Assembly (NCBI RefSeq): GCF_020524045.1
Contig: NZ_JAIVKL010000017.1
Location: 40,379-104,378, forward strand
Length of the DNA stretch: 64,000 nt
From: Metabacillus litoralis
GTDB taxonomy: Bacteria; Bacillota; Bacilli; Bacillales; Bacillaceae
Direction: 5' to 3'
Part shown: positions 50,482 through 60,326 of the stretch, piece by piece
Numbering within the stretch: the stretch's first letter is position 1
How the letters are laid out: every line of letters starts with the position of its first letter
Program-made: the position numbers and the translations under genes
The notes under the pieces: generated by a model
The model's input: the letters and a program-made list of their open reading frames with translations, nothing else
What the model was told of the DNA's origin: nothing
Databases searched by the model: none

Positions 50482-51462
50482 ATGAAAGAAAATTTTTGGC
50501 GTGAATTACCACGACCTTTTTTTATATTGGCACCAATGGAAGAAGTGACAGATGTTGTTTTTCGTCATGTAGTGAGTGAGGCAGCGAGACCTGATGTGTT
50601 TTTTACAGAGTTTACAAATACGGAGAGTTATTGTCATCCAGAGGGGCGGAAAAGTGTGCGTGGGCGTTTAACTTTTACAGAGGATGAGCAACCGATTGTA
50701 GCTCACATATGGGGAGATAAGCCTGAGTTTTTTCGTGAAATGAGTATAGATATGGCGAAGCTTGGGTTTAAGGGAATTGATATTAATATGGGCTGTCCTG
50801 TACCTAATGTGACACAGCATGGAAAGGGAAGTGGACTTATCCTTCGTCCTGAGGTTGCTGCAGAGTTAATACAAGCTGCAAAAGCAGGAGGATTGCCAGT
50901 AAGTGTAAAGACAAGGCTTGGATTCTCAGAAGTAGATGAATGGCGCGACTGGCTGACTCACATTCTGAAACAAGATATTGCGAATCTATCTATTCATCTG
51001 CGTACTAGAAATGAAATGAGTAAAGTAGATGCTCATTGGGAGCTTATTCCAGAAATTAAGAAGCTTCGTGACGAGGTAGCACCAGATACACTCCTGACAA
51101 TCAATGGAGATATCGCTGACTATCAAACTGGATTAAAGCTTGCAGAGGAATATGATATTGATGGGGTTATGATTGGGCGCGGTATTTTTCATAATCCATT
51201 TGCTTTTGAAAAAGAGGCAAAAGATCATAGTAGCAAGGAATTACTTGATCTGTTAAGGTTGCATATGGATCTTCATGATAAATATTCAGGCTTAGAGCTA
51301 CGCAAGTTCACTGCTCTTCATCGTTTCTTTAAGATATATGTAAAAGGATTCCGAGGTGCAGGTGAATTAAGAAATCAATTAATGAATACGAAATCAACAG
51401 ATGAAGTGCGTGCATTGCTTGATCATTTTGAATCTAAGAATTTTGATGTAGTGGCGGAATAG
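50482..51462 (+). CDS. tRNA-dihydrouridine synthase
   Basis: This FMN-dependent TIM-barrel enzyme reduces uridine to dihydrouridine in tRNA D-loops. Markers are [17 protein letters not shown] (start of barrel), [15 protein letters not shown] (the catalytic Cys in the NMGCP segment), [13 protein letters not shown] and [22 protein letters not shown]. The 326-aa length fits the family. I prefer the ATG at 50482; a TTG at 50470 lies too close to GAGAGG. It resembles Bacillus proteins annotated Dus but distinct from the canonical Dus1/Dus2 pair. It stands alone with a long multi-arm hairpin after it. Confidence 0.9.
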   Translation: MKENFWRELPRPFFILAPMEEVTDVVFRHVVSEAARPDVFFTEFTNTESYCHPEGRKSVRGRLTFTEDEQPIVAHIWGDKPEFFREMSIDMAKLGFKGIDINMGCPVPNVTQHGKGSGLILRPEVAAELIQAAKAGGLPVSVKTRLGFSEVDEWRDWLTHILKQDIANLSIHLRTRNEMSKVDAHWELIPEIKKLRDEVAPDTLLTINGDIADYQTGLKLAEEYDIDGVMIGRGIFHNPFAFEKEAKDHSSKELLDLLRLHMDLHDKYSGLELRKFTALHRFFKIYVKGFRGAGELRNQLMNTKSTDEVRALLDHFESKNFDVVAE

Positions 51463-51532
51463 GAGAAGTAGTTTTCTCATTCAAGGTAATAGTAGGCTAG
51501 TGAACTAGTTCTAAAAGAATTAGTGTTTATGT

Positions 51533-51586
51533 GAATTGGTGGGTGTGAAGGACGGTATTGAACCGGACTCATTCCCGCCAATTTTT
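51533..51586 (+). terminator. Terminator after the dus gene
   Basis: AATTGG(T)GGG and CCCGCCAATT outer arms enclose a smaller inner stem (GGACGGT / ACCGGAC), then TTTTTGC. Confidence 0.7.
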
Positions 51587-51745
51587 GCTTTGTTGTGTGA
51601 AAATTTAGATCGTAATATTTCAGAATATTATAATTATATGAAGATCACATTACGAAAACCATTAATTCCCATAATTATTATATGATAGATTTGTAATCTA
51701 AACTGGCCGGTAGAGCTTACAATTTATTTGGAGAGGGATGGGAGA

Positions 51746-52858
51746 ATGAAGAAACTTGTTTCAGTATTTGTTGTTTTAGGTTTACTATTATCAATGCTAG
51801 TCGTGACAGAACCCGCATTTGCAGCAAGCTACGATCATAGTAAAAAGTACAAGCTTGTAAATCGCCATAGTGGGAAAGCGTTAGAGGTTTATGGTTGGTC
51901 AGCTGAAAATGGTGGGAATATTGCTCAATATGATGATTGGGGTGGCACGAGCCAACAATGGACAGTCATTGATGTTGGTCAAGGCTATCATAAGTTTGTA
52001 AACGTATTCAGTGGGAAGGCAATGGAAGTTAGTAACTGGGATAATGGCAATGGTGCAAATATTGCACAATGGGCGGACTGGAATGGTGAAAGTCAACAAT
52101 GGAAAATTGTTGATGCGGGAAATGGGTACGTGAAAATTATTAATCGTTTTAGCAACAAAGCACTAGAAGTTTACGAGTGGTCAAAGGAAAATGGTGCAAA
52201 TGTTGTACAATATGATGATTTAGGTGGAGCGAATCAACAATGGAAGCTTGTTGAAGTAAAGCCAAAGGAAACAATTGTTGTTAACAGCACAATCGTAGTA
52301 AAAGCCGGGGAAGTATTTGACGGTGCGGGAAATAGATATGTTGCAAATCCTACAACGGTTGGTGATGGCAGTCAAAAAGAAGGTCAAAAATCGGTCTTCC
52401 GATTAGAAGATGGAGCAACATTGAAAAATGTCGTATTAGGTGCACCAGCAGCTGATGGAGTACATACCTATGGTGATGCTACAATAGAAAATGTGGTTTG
52501 GGAAGATATTGGTGAGGACGCAATGACGATTAAAGGTGAAGGACATGTTGTTATCCGTGGTGGTTCTGCCCAACATGGTAGTGATAAAATGTTCCAAATC
52601 AACGCACCTTCACAATTTGATATTATCAACTTTACAGCGAGAAATGCTGGGAAAATGATTCGCCAATTAGGTGGTTCTACTTTTCATACAGAGGTTTATA
52701 TTGAAGGCTCCGTCATTACTGATATGAACGAGGCAATTTTCCGGACTGATAGCAGCACTAGTAAAGTTAGAATGGTGAATACACGTTATTCTAATGTAGG
52801 TAAGAAATGGTATGGTGTGAATTATGTATCAGAAAGTGGCAATGTAGAATTCAAGTAA
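51746..52858 (+). CDS. Secreted ricin-type lectin/pectate lyase (PL3) fusion
   Basis: The 370-aa protein has a Sec signal peptide (VVTEPAFAA), then a beta-trefoil lectin domain (about 35-165) with three QxW-like repeats (SQQWTVID, SQQWKIVD, NQQWKLVE). A PL3-type parallel beta-helix (about 170-370) follows, beginning with TIVVNSTIVVKAGEVFDGAG and containing VHTYGDATIENVVWEDIGED and AMTIKGEGHVVIRGGSA. PL3 enzymes cleave polygalacturonate in a calcium-dependent beta-elimination; the lectin part probably holds the enzyme on plant cell wall. This fits the plant-fructan locus nearby. The ATG at 51746 has GGGATGGGAG upstream. A terminator follows. Confidence 0.9.
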   Translation: MKKLVSVFVVLGLLLSMLVVTEPAFAASYDHSKKYKLVNRHSGKALEVYGWSAENGGNIAQYDDWGGTSQQWTVIDVGQGYHKFVNVFSGKAMEVSNWDNGNGANIAQWADWNGESQQWKIVDAGNGYVKIINRFSNKALEVYEWSKENGANVVQYDDLGGANQQWKLVEVKPKETIVVNSTIVVKAGEVFDGAGNRYVANPTTVGDGSQKEGQKSVFRLEDGATLKNVVLGAPAADGVHTYGDATIENVVWEDIGEDAMTIKGEGHVVIRGGSAQHGSDKMFQINAPSQFDIINFTARNAGKMIRQLGGSTFHTEVYIEGSVITDMNEAIFRTDSSTSKVRMVNTRYSNVGKKWYGVNYVSESGNVEFK

Positions 52859-52865
52859 GCTTTAT

Positions 52866-52895
52866 ATAAAGGACCGCCAATAGGCTGTCCTTTTT
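52866..52895 (+). terminator. Terminator of the pectate lyase gene
   Basis: AAAGGAC(C)GCC and GGC(T)GTCCTTT with an AATA loop, then TTTGG. Confidence 0.85.
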
Positions 52896-52936
52896 TGGGG
52901 CTTCTGAAGGAGATAGAAGATAATACTTATTAAACA

Positions 52937-54028
52937 TTAATTTTCATCTAACTTTAACCTAATATGTAAAGTTAAAAACAACAAAATTGGAATGCCAAAC
53001 TGAAAAGGTAAATGAATATACTCGGGTATCACCTTCAGTCCAATATAAAAATGCAGTGGCAAGCTAGTAGAGTTAAACACAGCCATTAAAAATAAGATAC
53101 CAGCAAATAGTAAGATTAGTTTCGTCCTATCAAATTTAACTAAAGAGTGTGCGCTATATAAGGCTGCTTTAAAAAAGATAGAAACCTTTACAAAGCCTAC
53201 AAAAAAGAAGGTGAACACAGACAAAATCTCTAAGTGCTGGATAAAATCCCATATATCGATTTGTTCAATGGCTTTTACTAATGGAAATGTATATAGTGCT
53301 GCTACCTTAGCTCCAAGCATAGCAATCGTGACCTCTGTTAATACAAGAATCAGGATGGCTACAATTGGAATCGCAATCCAGGTTCTTTTTACCAAGACCT
53401 TTTTGTCATTTATTAATGGAAATATAAGAGTGAAGGCAATTAATTCACCATAGGGAAAAGTAATTCGCTCTGGGAACATGGACTGAAAAATGGCACCCCA
53501 GTTGTTTGAAAAGATAGGAAGTAGGTTACTCAAATCAAAGGGATCGGATAAAAGACTAAATGCAATAATCGTGAGAAGCATTAATATGACTAAGAAAAGC
53601 AGAATCTCAGAGGTTCTAGCTAATGCTTCAACTCCTAAAGAGGAACCGTAAGCAACAATGCATATAAATGTAATTGAAATCAGCCAAAATTCTACTTGAT
53701 AGAAGAGGATTTGAGCAATGAAATAGGTGAAATCTTTTACAACTCTACTTGCAATATATAAAAAATAGAAAATGTATAAAAAGACAAAGAATTTCCCTAT
53801 ATATTTTCCAAATCCTTTAATGAGTAATTCAGCCAAATTTAACTCGTACTTTGCAATAAGATAAATATAAAAAAGTAGAATGAGTATGCCTATTGAAGAA
53901 GAGAGTAGGGTGACAATCCATGCATTCTCTTCCACCTCTAATCCTAATCCCAGAACAACTGTGCTTCCTAGGAGAAACAAGCAAAGTAGAGCATTTAGTT
54001 GGAAAGGGGTAATCATTTGTTTTTTCAT
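52937..54028 (-). CDS. Spore germination permease, GerAB type
   Basis: This 363-aa protein has about ten membrane helices and belongs to the endospore germination permease family (APC-like fold), the ligand-binding subunit of a germinant receptor. The start MKKQMITPFQLNALLCLFLLGST and the segment FPERITFPYGELIAFTLIFPLI (helix 6 region with FPxGE motif) are typical. The ATG at 54028 has AAGGTGGGTTGAG upstream and lies 13 bases after the gerAC stop; an ATG at 54070 inside gerAC is less likely. It is the last gene of the ger operon. The germinant cannot be read. Confidence 0.92.
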   Translation of the reverse strand: MKKQMITPFQLNALLCLFLLGSTVVLGLGLEVEENAWIVTLLSSSIGILILLFYIYLIAKYELNLAELLIKGFGKYIGKFFVFLYIFYFLYIASRVVKDFTYFIAQILFYQVEFWLISITFICIVAYGSSLGVEALARTSEILLFLVILMLLTIIAFSLLSDPFDLSNLLPIFSNNWGAIFQSMFPERITFPYGELIAFTLIFPLINDKKVLVKRTWIAIPIVAILILVLTEVTIAMLGAKVAALYTFPLVKAIEQIDIWDFIQHLEILSVFTFFFVGFVKVSIFFKAALYSAHSLVKFDRTKLILLFAGILFLMAVFNSTSLPLHFYIGLKVIPEYIHLPFQFGIPILLFLTLHIRLKLDEN

Positions 54029-54041
54029 CTCAACCCACCTT

Positions 54042-55232
54042 TTACGGAGATACATTAGACATCGAGTCACCGGTTAACGGAATAATCACATCTACATTTA
54101 CCTTTACAGTAGAATCTTTATATTTTTGGTCCCAATTCTTTGCTAATTCATTCCATTTTTTTGGTTTCGATAAGTAGATGCTTTTACCAAAGCCAATGAA
54201 ATCACTATTCAATTCCTTGCTTTTGGTGATAAGCTGCTCTATCTCTTTTTTCATTTCAGCTTCGTAGTGCTTCTGGATTTTTTCTAAATTGGGATAACCA
54301 ACAGATTTAGAACACTGACTTTCTCTTATTTCTCCTTCTACACTAACGTCCACAGTAAATGATGGTTTTGTTGATTCCTCAAAAGTAATTTTAGAATCTA
54401 AATCTGTCACATTTAGACCAACAAATTTATCTTCTTCATTTGGGCATGTAACTGTTAGTAACGTTCTGTTTATTTTCTTTTGGAACATGGAATAAATCAT
54501 ACTTTCTTTATCATCAAGAAAATCAATAAGTTTATCTTCTTTGAAGACTGCCATACCACTCAATTTGAAGATCGTCGAAGGGCTGTATTCCTCAATGTTT
54601 TCCTTTTTTAATCCCTTTTCAATATCTCCTTGAATGGTGATATATGGTAATGAAGTTTGTTTAATGTTATTTAATAAATCATTCTGTACATTAGATGGAT
54701 ACATTTTGAATGATGTCCCTGCATTAAGCTCGTTGTTTTCTACTATTTCTTTAATTCGTATTGCGGATACTTTTTGTACAGGTGTAACGGTTCTTAATAT
54801 GGTATTGGCTGTAACATCCTTGCTTACTAGGATTTCTATATTAGAAGAGACAATTGGGTTTATAATTAGATAGTCTGTAATATCCGTGATTCCCTTCGTT
54901 TCTAATAGTTGATCTTGTATAATTAAAATATCAGTATCATCGAAAAATAAGGTTCTCGATATTGATGTATTTAGCTTGCGAAATGCTTCTGTGATTGTTC
55001 GCCCTTTTTCTTTATGAACAACCGCACCTAATTCCTCTGATGCCCCTTTTTGATCTGAAGAAGGACTGATCACCTGCACACTCACTACATATTGATCTTC
55101 ATCCATGTCTACGCCTATCGCGGAGACAATAGCTAGTTTATTTATTAACTGACTTTCGACAGTATGACCGATTACAAAGAAGGCGATTAAGCTGATAAAC
55201 AATATAATAAATACGATTTTACTATGTTTCAT
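54042..55232 (-). CDS. Spore germination protein, Ger(x)C family
   Basis: This 396-aa protein is the GerAC-type subunit, normally a lipoprotein of the spore inner membrane. Typical segments are LAIVSAIGVDMDEDQYVVSV, VHKEKGRTITEAFRKLN, FFDDTDILIIQDQLLETKGI and the C-terminal FIGFGKSIYLSKPKKWNEL. Unlike most family members, the N-terminal hydrophobic segment (IVFIILFISLIAFFVIG) has no lipobox cysteine, so it may stay as an uncleaved signal anchor. Ger(x)C subunits scaffold the receptor. It lies 10 bases after gerAA with good coupling and precedes gerAB. Confidence 0.92.
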   Translation of the reverse strand: MKHSKIVFIILFISLIAFFVIGHTVESQLINKLAIVSAIGVDMDEDQYVVSVQVISPSSDQKGASEELGAVVHKEKGRTITEAFRKLNTSISRTLFFDDTDILIIQDQLLETKGITDITDYLIINPIVSSNIEILVSKDVTANTILRTVTPVQKVSAIRIKEIVENNELNAGTSFKMYPSNVQNDLLNNIKQTSLPYITIQGDIEKGLKKENIEEYSPSTIFKLSGMAVFKEDKLIDFLDDKESMIYSMFQKKINRTLLTVTCPNEEDKFVGLNVTDLDSKITFEESTKPSFTVDVSVEGEIRESQCSKSVGYPNLEKIQKHYEAEMKKEIEQLITKSKELNSDFIGFGKSIYLSKPKKWNELAKNWDQKYKDSTVKVNVDVIIPLTGDSMSNVSP

Positions 55233-55242
55233 ATCACACCAC

Positions 55243-56721
55243 TTATTTGCGTTTTTTTGTTGGTTCTTCTAAGGTGAATTTCTTCGGATTATTCATAATA
55301 TTGTCTAGGTCCTCCCTCAGGATATTATCCTTTTGATCAGCCATATTGAAAGGAGCGATCGGAGACAAATAGGGAACGCCAAATGAACGTAGAGAAGTCA
55401 AATGAAGTAAAAGATATAAAATGCCTAGCATAATTCCATATAGACCAAGAAACCCTGATAAAATAATAAACCTTAAAGTTAGTCGATTAGCTACAGGTCT
55501 TAGAGAATACACTGGAATAACACTAGCTAATATATAACTGGCACTCATTACGACCAGTGTCGTAGGTTGAACTAATTTAGCTTCAACAACAGATTGTCCA
55601 AGAATAATCGCTCCAAATACAGAAACCGTGAGGACCATAGATTGTGGTAAGCGTAGGGAGCTTTCTGTAATTATCTGTATTAAAATGAAAAAAATTAGAA
55701 CTTCAAGCACTGTTGGAAAAGGAACAATCTCGCGTTGAGCGACAATACTGATTAGCAGCTTAGATGGGACAAGGCCTGGATGGTGAACCGTAAAGGATAT
55801 ATATAATCCTGGAAGTATGATGGATACCGCATAAAAGATCATGCGATAAACACGTTTAAAGCTGACCCCTTTTGTTAAGGTATAGTAGTCTTCAGGAGAT
55901 TGAAAAAATTGTGATATTACTGTTGGAAGAGTAATCACAAAAGGACTTCCGTCAACAATGATGGAAGCTTTTCCTTCTAGCAGTTCACTACATACCACAT
56001 CTGGTCGATCAGAGGAAAGAGTAAGTGGAAAATCTGTAAATACTTCACTTGTCATCATTTCCTCTAAATAACTAGAATCTAACAGTACCTCTACTTCAAC
56101 TTCCTTCATTTTTTTCTTAATTTCTTGTAATACTTCAGGTTGAATCTTCCCTTCAATATAAAGAAGTGTAACCTGTGTTTTTACTTTGGAAGAACAAACA
56201 TCTGTCTCTACGCGAAGTTTAGGATTACGTAAGATCCTACGTATAAGACCTAGATTTTGAGAGGTGGATTCATTAAAAGCAACATTTGGTCCTTTTGGAA
56301 TACGCTGTGCTTGGGGAGTTTCCAAGCTTCTTTCCGGCCATTTTGTCGTATTGGCAATAATACTACTATCAGCACCATCTACTAAAATCACAGTATTTCC
56401 AACTATGAGCTCATCAATGATATCTGTAAGCTTTGACGAGATTTTAACAGTTTTTGTCTGAACTAACTCTGACAGTGAGCTTATTTGGTCGCTACTATCT
56501 CTATGATCTGTCTTATTGTTTTTTAATGGTTTGATTACTTGTTCTTCAATCGTTTCTGAGTTGCTGATGCCATCTATGAAAATTATTGCGTAGTTTATTT
56601 TTGCATCAGTTGTCTGCTGATTTCGTATTTGGATGTCTTGGCTATTTCCCAACTGATCTAATATGGTTGTTACATTTTCAGTTAATGATTGGCTTATCTC
56701 AGTGGAACTAGAATTGCTCAT
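55243..56721 (-). CDS. Spore germination protein, GerAA type
   Basis: This 492-aa protein is the A subunit of a germinant receptor. The N-terminal soluble part contains the NFD-type motif region (FIDGISNSETIEEQVIKPL and ESLPRAP-like LRVETD segments). The membrane part carries FAVSIILPGLYISFTVHHP, IVAQREIVPFPTVLEVLIF, and PQSMVLTVSVFGAIILGQS. The C-terminal tail (LEEPTKKRK) is basic. Receptors of this type form channels that release ions on germinant binding. It is the first gene of an AA-AC-AB operon, with a sigma-G-like -10 31 bases upstream. The order differs from the classic A-B-C. Confidence 0.93.
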   Translation of the reverse strand: MSNSSSTEISQSLTENVTTILDQLGNSQDIQIRNQQTTDAKINYAIIFIDGISNSETIEEQVIKPLKNNKTDHRDSSDQISSLSELVQTKTVKISSKLTDIIDELIVGNTVILVDGADSSIIANTTKWPERSLETPQAQRIPKGPNVAFNESTSQNLGLIRRILRNPKLRVETDVCSSKVKTQVTLLYIEGKIQPEVLQEIKKKMKEVEVEVLLDSSYLEEMMTSEVFTDFPLTLSSDRPDVVCSELLEGKASIIVDGSPFVITLPTVISQFFQSPEDYYTLTKGVSFKRVYRMIFYAVSIILPGLYISFTVHHPGLVPSKLLISIVAQREIVPFPTVLEVLIFFILIQIITESSLRLPQSMVLTVSVFGAIILGQSVVEAKLVQPTTLVVMSASYILASVIPVYSLRPVANRLTLRFIILSGFLGLYGIMLGILYLLLHLTSLRSFGVPYLSPIAPFNMADQKDNILREDLDNIMNNPKKFTLEEPTKKRK

Positions 56722-56751
56722 ATCACACCAACTTTTCTAGAAGGTTATTCA

Positions 56752-56758
56752 TAGTATG
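56752..56758 (-). promoter_or_regulatory. Sigma-G-like -10 box of the ger operon
   Basis: On the minus strand CATACTA lies about 31 bases before the gerAA start, exactly the forespore sigma-G -10 consensus. The -35 candidate (ACATTA region about 17 bases upstream) is imperfect. The remaining DNA to 57112 holds a hairpin at 56890-56929 and no gene. Confidence 0.55.
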
Positions 56759-57112
56759 CGCTAGTAATAGTTGGATAATGTATGTTGCATAGGAAAATAT
56801 TTAAAATGATGTAGAGAATTCTTAGTTGGTTATTGTTAAGGAAGATAGAAATGATTCACGAGGTAAAATGGAAATTTCTGTGATTGATTAAGCATCTGTA
56901 CTATTAAATGGTGGTATAGGTGCTTTTTATATTCAAAAATTAAATTTATATTTAGATGTTATAAATTATAAAATCAATGAATTTAAAGCTATATTGATAA
57001 GTTAATTAAAATAGAGGGTATTGCCTAATAGATAGATATAGAAAGAACAGTAAAAGGATAGAAGTGTGTATACAAAATCCTTAAATTTATCCAAAAGGCA
57101 GGTTAACCATAT

Positions 57113-58288
57113 ATGAGTTCTCATCAAATTATCTTACTTGTTTTTATTGGCTATATTGTATTTGCGATTGATAAGAAAAAAGAATCGTTTCCTGTTCCAG
57201 TGGTGTTACTACTATTAGGAATCTTTTTTTCATTTATTCCTTATTTTTCCGACTTACAAATAACGAAGGAGATCATTTTTGATTGGTTTTTACCGGCTTT
57301 ATTGTTTGTATCAGCTTATCAATTTCCGATATCAGATTTTAAAAAATATTTTAAAGTGATTACAATCCTTGGAACCGTAGGGCTTATAGGGATGTTCTTG
57401 TTATTAGGAGTCAGTCTTTATGGAATTAGTGGATTTTTTACCGGTTTTTCATTTCTTGAATGCTTGCTACTTGCGATCATTTTGATGCCGACTGACCCTG
57501 TTTCCGTTGTTCCTATCTTGAAAAAATCCTCTAAATCTTCTAAAGTAGCTGATGTTGTAGAGGGCGAATCGATGCTTAATGATGGAACGGGCTTAGTTTT
57601 ATTTACAGTCATTTTAGGCATGCTTGTAAATGGGGAGTCTTTTTCATTTATGAACTTTATCTCCGAGTTCTTCGTCGTATCGTTAGGTGGAATTGGAATT
57701 GGGGTTATATTTGGTTGGTTTATTTTAAAAGGGCTGCATTTAACATCACATTTCCAGTACAAAGTGATGGTAAGCATTACTCTTGCTTACGGAAGCTTTT
57801 ACATTGCGGAGTATTTTCACTTTTCGGGTGTATTAGCTTCAGTGGCTGCAGGGATTATCTTTTCATGGAAATTAGGACAATCTGAGAAAGAAACAGAGCT
57901 AAGGCGTTCATTGGACGGTTTTTGGGAGGTTATTGAACCTACAATTTTATCGATTCTTTTTATTGTCATTGGCATCCAAGCAACGCAACATCTTAGCTTA
58001 GCGTATTGGGAGTTCAGTTTAATTATTTTCGTCTTAACACTTCTCGTACGTTTTATTGTATTAACTGTCATTTTCAAGCCATTATCGTATTTCACGTTAA
58101 ATGAAATTTCCTTAATAACATGGTCAGGACTAAAAGGAACGATGTCCATTGTGTTTATATTAAGCTTAAAAGCAACTAGTGTCGGTATTAATGATTTATT
58201 AATATCACTTGCTTTTGGTGTTGTTTTTCTATCTCTCGTTATCCAAAGTGTTTTCATTTATCCGTTATCGAATAAGTTGAAAAGCTGA
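57113..58288 (+). CDS. Na+/H+ antiporter, CPA1 (NhaP-type)
   Basis: This 391-aa membrane protein has about 12 helices. It exchanges cytoplasmic Na+ for external H+, or a similar cation. Family signs are ILMPTDPVSVVPILKKSSKS (the transport-site helix with DP), VVEGESMLNDGTGLVLF (the E-x-x-x-N-D motif with the conserved Asp of CPA1), and the last helices with LITWSGLKGTMSIVFILSL. The usual cytoplasmic C-terminal TrkA-C or RCK domain is absent. The start ATG has a moderate site (GGCAGG). It stands alone between the ger operon and sstT. Confidence 0.9.
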   Translation: MSSHQIILLVFIGYIVFAIDKKKESFPVPVVLLLLGIFFSFIPYFSDLQITKEIIFDWFLPALLFVSAYQFPISDFKKYFKVITILGTVGLIGMFLLLGVSLYGISGFFTGFSFLECLLLAIILMPTDPVSVVPILKKSSKSSKVADVVEGESMLNDGTGLVLFTVILGMLVNGESFSFMNFISEFFVVSLGGIGIGVIFGWFILKGLHLTSHFQYKVMVSITLAYGSFYIAEYFHFSGVLASVAAGIIFSWKLGQSEKETELRRSLDGFWEVIEPTILSILFIVIGIQATQHLSLAYWEFSLIIFVLTLLVRFIVLTVIFKPLSYFTLNEISLITWSGLKGTMSIVFILSLKATSVGINDLLISLAFGVVFLSLVIQSVFIYPLSNKLKS

Positions 58289-58295
58289 AAGAATG

Positions 58296-58330
58296 AAGGC
58301 CGGAAGTAACCTTGTTGCTCCGGTCTTTCG
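58296..58330 (+). terminator. Terminator after the antiporter gene
   Basis: AAGGCCGGA and TCCGGTCTTT arms with a loop containing TTGTTG, followed by CGTTTG. Confidence 0.8.
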
Positions 58331-58566
58331 TTTGTGCTTCAAAAAAGTACTTTATTGAAATACTAAACGGAAGAAAACTATTTTGCCGCTGAAAGAGAGA
58401 GGTATGTAATCGCTTTTACTATTAAGATTATTCTGAATATATTAAATAGTATTGTAATATATTAAAAGACTACATATAATACTATTTATACAAAAGACAT
58501 TTGTTCGTTTGAGGTGGACTTATAGGTGGTTTGTCCATTCGTCAAATATATCTAGGGGGATATTTT

Positions 58567-59805
58567 GTGAAAAATATACTAAAGACATGGAGTCAATTGA
58601 GTTTGGTTAAACAAATAATAATAGGTTTAGTTATTGGGATTATTTTAGCTATAACAATGCCAAATGTAGCACAACCTGTGACAATTTTAGGTTCTTTATT
58701 TGTAGGTGCATTAAAAGGTATTGCACCTATACTAGTATTTTTCTTAGTTATGTCGGCAATTACTCAACATAAGAGAGGGAAACAGACAAATATGAAGTTC
58801 ATTGTTGTCCTCTATCTTATTGGAACCTTCTTAGCGGGATTAACAGCGGTAGTAGCAAGTTTCATTTTTCCAGTAGGCTTAACGCTTGCTAATAGTCCAG
58901 AGGGATTTGCGGCTCCTGGTGGTGTATCAGAGGTTCTTAAAACATTACTTTTAAACATTGTTGATAATCCGGTGAATGCTATTGCTAACGCAAACTATAT
59001 TGGTATTTTAGCTTGGGCGCTTCTTCTAGGACTGGCTTTAAGGAGTGCTCCTGATACAACAAAAACGCTACTTTCTAACTTTTCGGAAGCAGTATCGAAA
59101 ATTGTGAAATGGGTCATTAAATTTGCGCCATTAGGTATTTTGGGATTAGTGTTTGAGGCAATATCTACGAACGGAATTGACTCACTACTAAGTTATGGGA
59201 AATTACTGGCTGTTTTACTTGGTTGTATGGCTTTTGTTGCTTTGGTTATTAATCCTATCCTTGTATTTTTAGCTATTAAGCAAAATCCTTATCCACTTGT
59301 ATTTAAGTGTATAAGAGAAAGTGGGATCACAGCGTTCTTTACACGAAGTTCTGCGGCAAATATCCCTGTAAATATGAAATTATGTGAAAATCTAGGCTTA
59401 AATAAAGATAGTTATTCGATTTCCATTCCGTTAGGTGCAACAATTAATATGGCTGGTGCAGCGGTGACGATTTCTGTTTTAACGTTAGCAGCAGTTCATA
59501 CATTAGACATTCAAGTGGACTTTGCTACAGCACTAATTCTTAGTGTCCTTTCAGCAGTATGTGCATGTGGAGCTTCTGGGGTTGCGGGTGGATCGTTATT
59601 ACTTATTCCTTTAGCATGTAGCTTATTTGGAATTCCAGCAGAAGTTGCGATGCAAGTTGTTGGAGTAGGATTTATCATCGGTGTTTTACAAGATTCGTTT
59701 GAAACAGCTCTTAACTCCTCAACAGACGCACTCTTCACAGCAGCAGCTGAATTTAAAGAGTGGCGTAAAGAAGGAAAGAAAATAGATATGAGTAAAATAG
59801 CATAA
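58567..59805 (+). CDS. sstT: Serine/threonine:Na+ symporter
   Basis: This 412-aa protein belongs to the DAACS glutamate-symporter family and resembles SstT, which takes up serine and threonine with Na+. Signs are [49 protein letters not shown] [19 protein letters not shown] (the substrate/Na+ hairpin), and [23 protein letters not shown] (HP2). I chose the GTG at 58567 with TAGGGGGA upstream; this gives [12 protein letters not shown], the usual family start. An open frame to 58531 is less likely. A long hairpin follows. Confidence 0.9.
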   Translation: MKNILKTWSQLSLVKQIIIGLVIGIILAITMPNVAQPVTILGSLFVGALKGIAPILVFFLVMSAITQHKRGKQTNMKFIVVLYLIGTFLAGLTAVVASFIFPVGLTLANSPEGFAAPGGVSEVLKTLLLNIVDNPVNAIANANYIGILAWALLLGLALRSAPDTTKTLLSNFSEAVSKIVKWVIKFAPLGILGLVFEAISTNGIDSLLSYGKLLAVLLGCMAFVALVINPILVFLAIKQNPYPLVFKCIRESGITAFFTRSSAANIPVNMKLCENLGLNKDSYSISIPLGATINMAGAAVTISVLTLAAVHTLDIQVDFATALILSVLSAVCACGASGVAGGSLLLIPLACSLFGIPAEVAMQVVGVGFIIGVLQDSFETALNSSTDALFTAAAEFKEWRKEGKKIDMSKIA

Positions 59806-59816
59806 AGAAAGCAGTT

Positions 59817-59871
59817 GAAAAATGCATCTTTATTGTTAGCGATAGCTATCGATGAGGTGCATTTTTTTATA
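59817..59871 (+). terminator. Terminator of sstT
   Basis: AAAAATGCATC and GAGGTGCATTTTT outer arms with an inner GCGATAGCTATCG stem, then TTTAT. Confidence 0.85.
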
Positions 59872-59879
59872 CTAACAGA

Positions 59880-60326
59880 GAGTATACGTTCATAGTAATA
59901 ACTAAGGATTTCGCTTTATGACTTGGAGAGAAGCCAAGTTTTTCTACTGGATAACGAATGTAAAATAAGATGGAACGTCTTAAACAAACTGTAGCCTTAT
60001 ATTTAAATAGATTGATAGTCTATAGAAGCTTTAATGGTCTTCCGAATATGGTCGACCACTTTTTGTTTATTCTTAACAAACAAACTCTTTATAGTTGTTA
60101 AATCTATCATTTATCAACTTCCATTTAAAAGAGAATAAATGGTAAAATAGAATATATTTATAAAAAACGAGTGCGAATTAGAAGGCTACATCTGAAAGAA
60201 TTAATGCAGAAAATTATTGAGTTTAGAGTTTAGGAATACTTTAGTACAATCCGAGCTTAATGCTTTTTACGGATCCTTAAGATAAGCTGGATAGAGATAA
60301 AAACTAAAAACTTGGAGGTGGCTGAC
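59880..60326. other. Gene-poor stretch before the YcdB-domain gene
   Basis: No firm gene. A minus-strand 35-codon ORF at 60003-60110 (start MIDLTTIKSLFVKNKQKVVD) has GGAAG 8 bases before its ATG. It is unrecognised and could be a small protein, a remnant or chance. Confidence 0.35.

Noticed and set aside
60003..60110. A 35-aa minus-strand small protein gene
   Set aside because: The ribosome site is plausible, but length is near chance and no homology is recognised; noted in the intergenic entry only.
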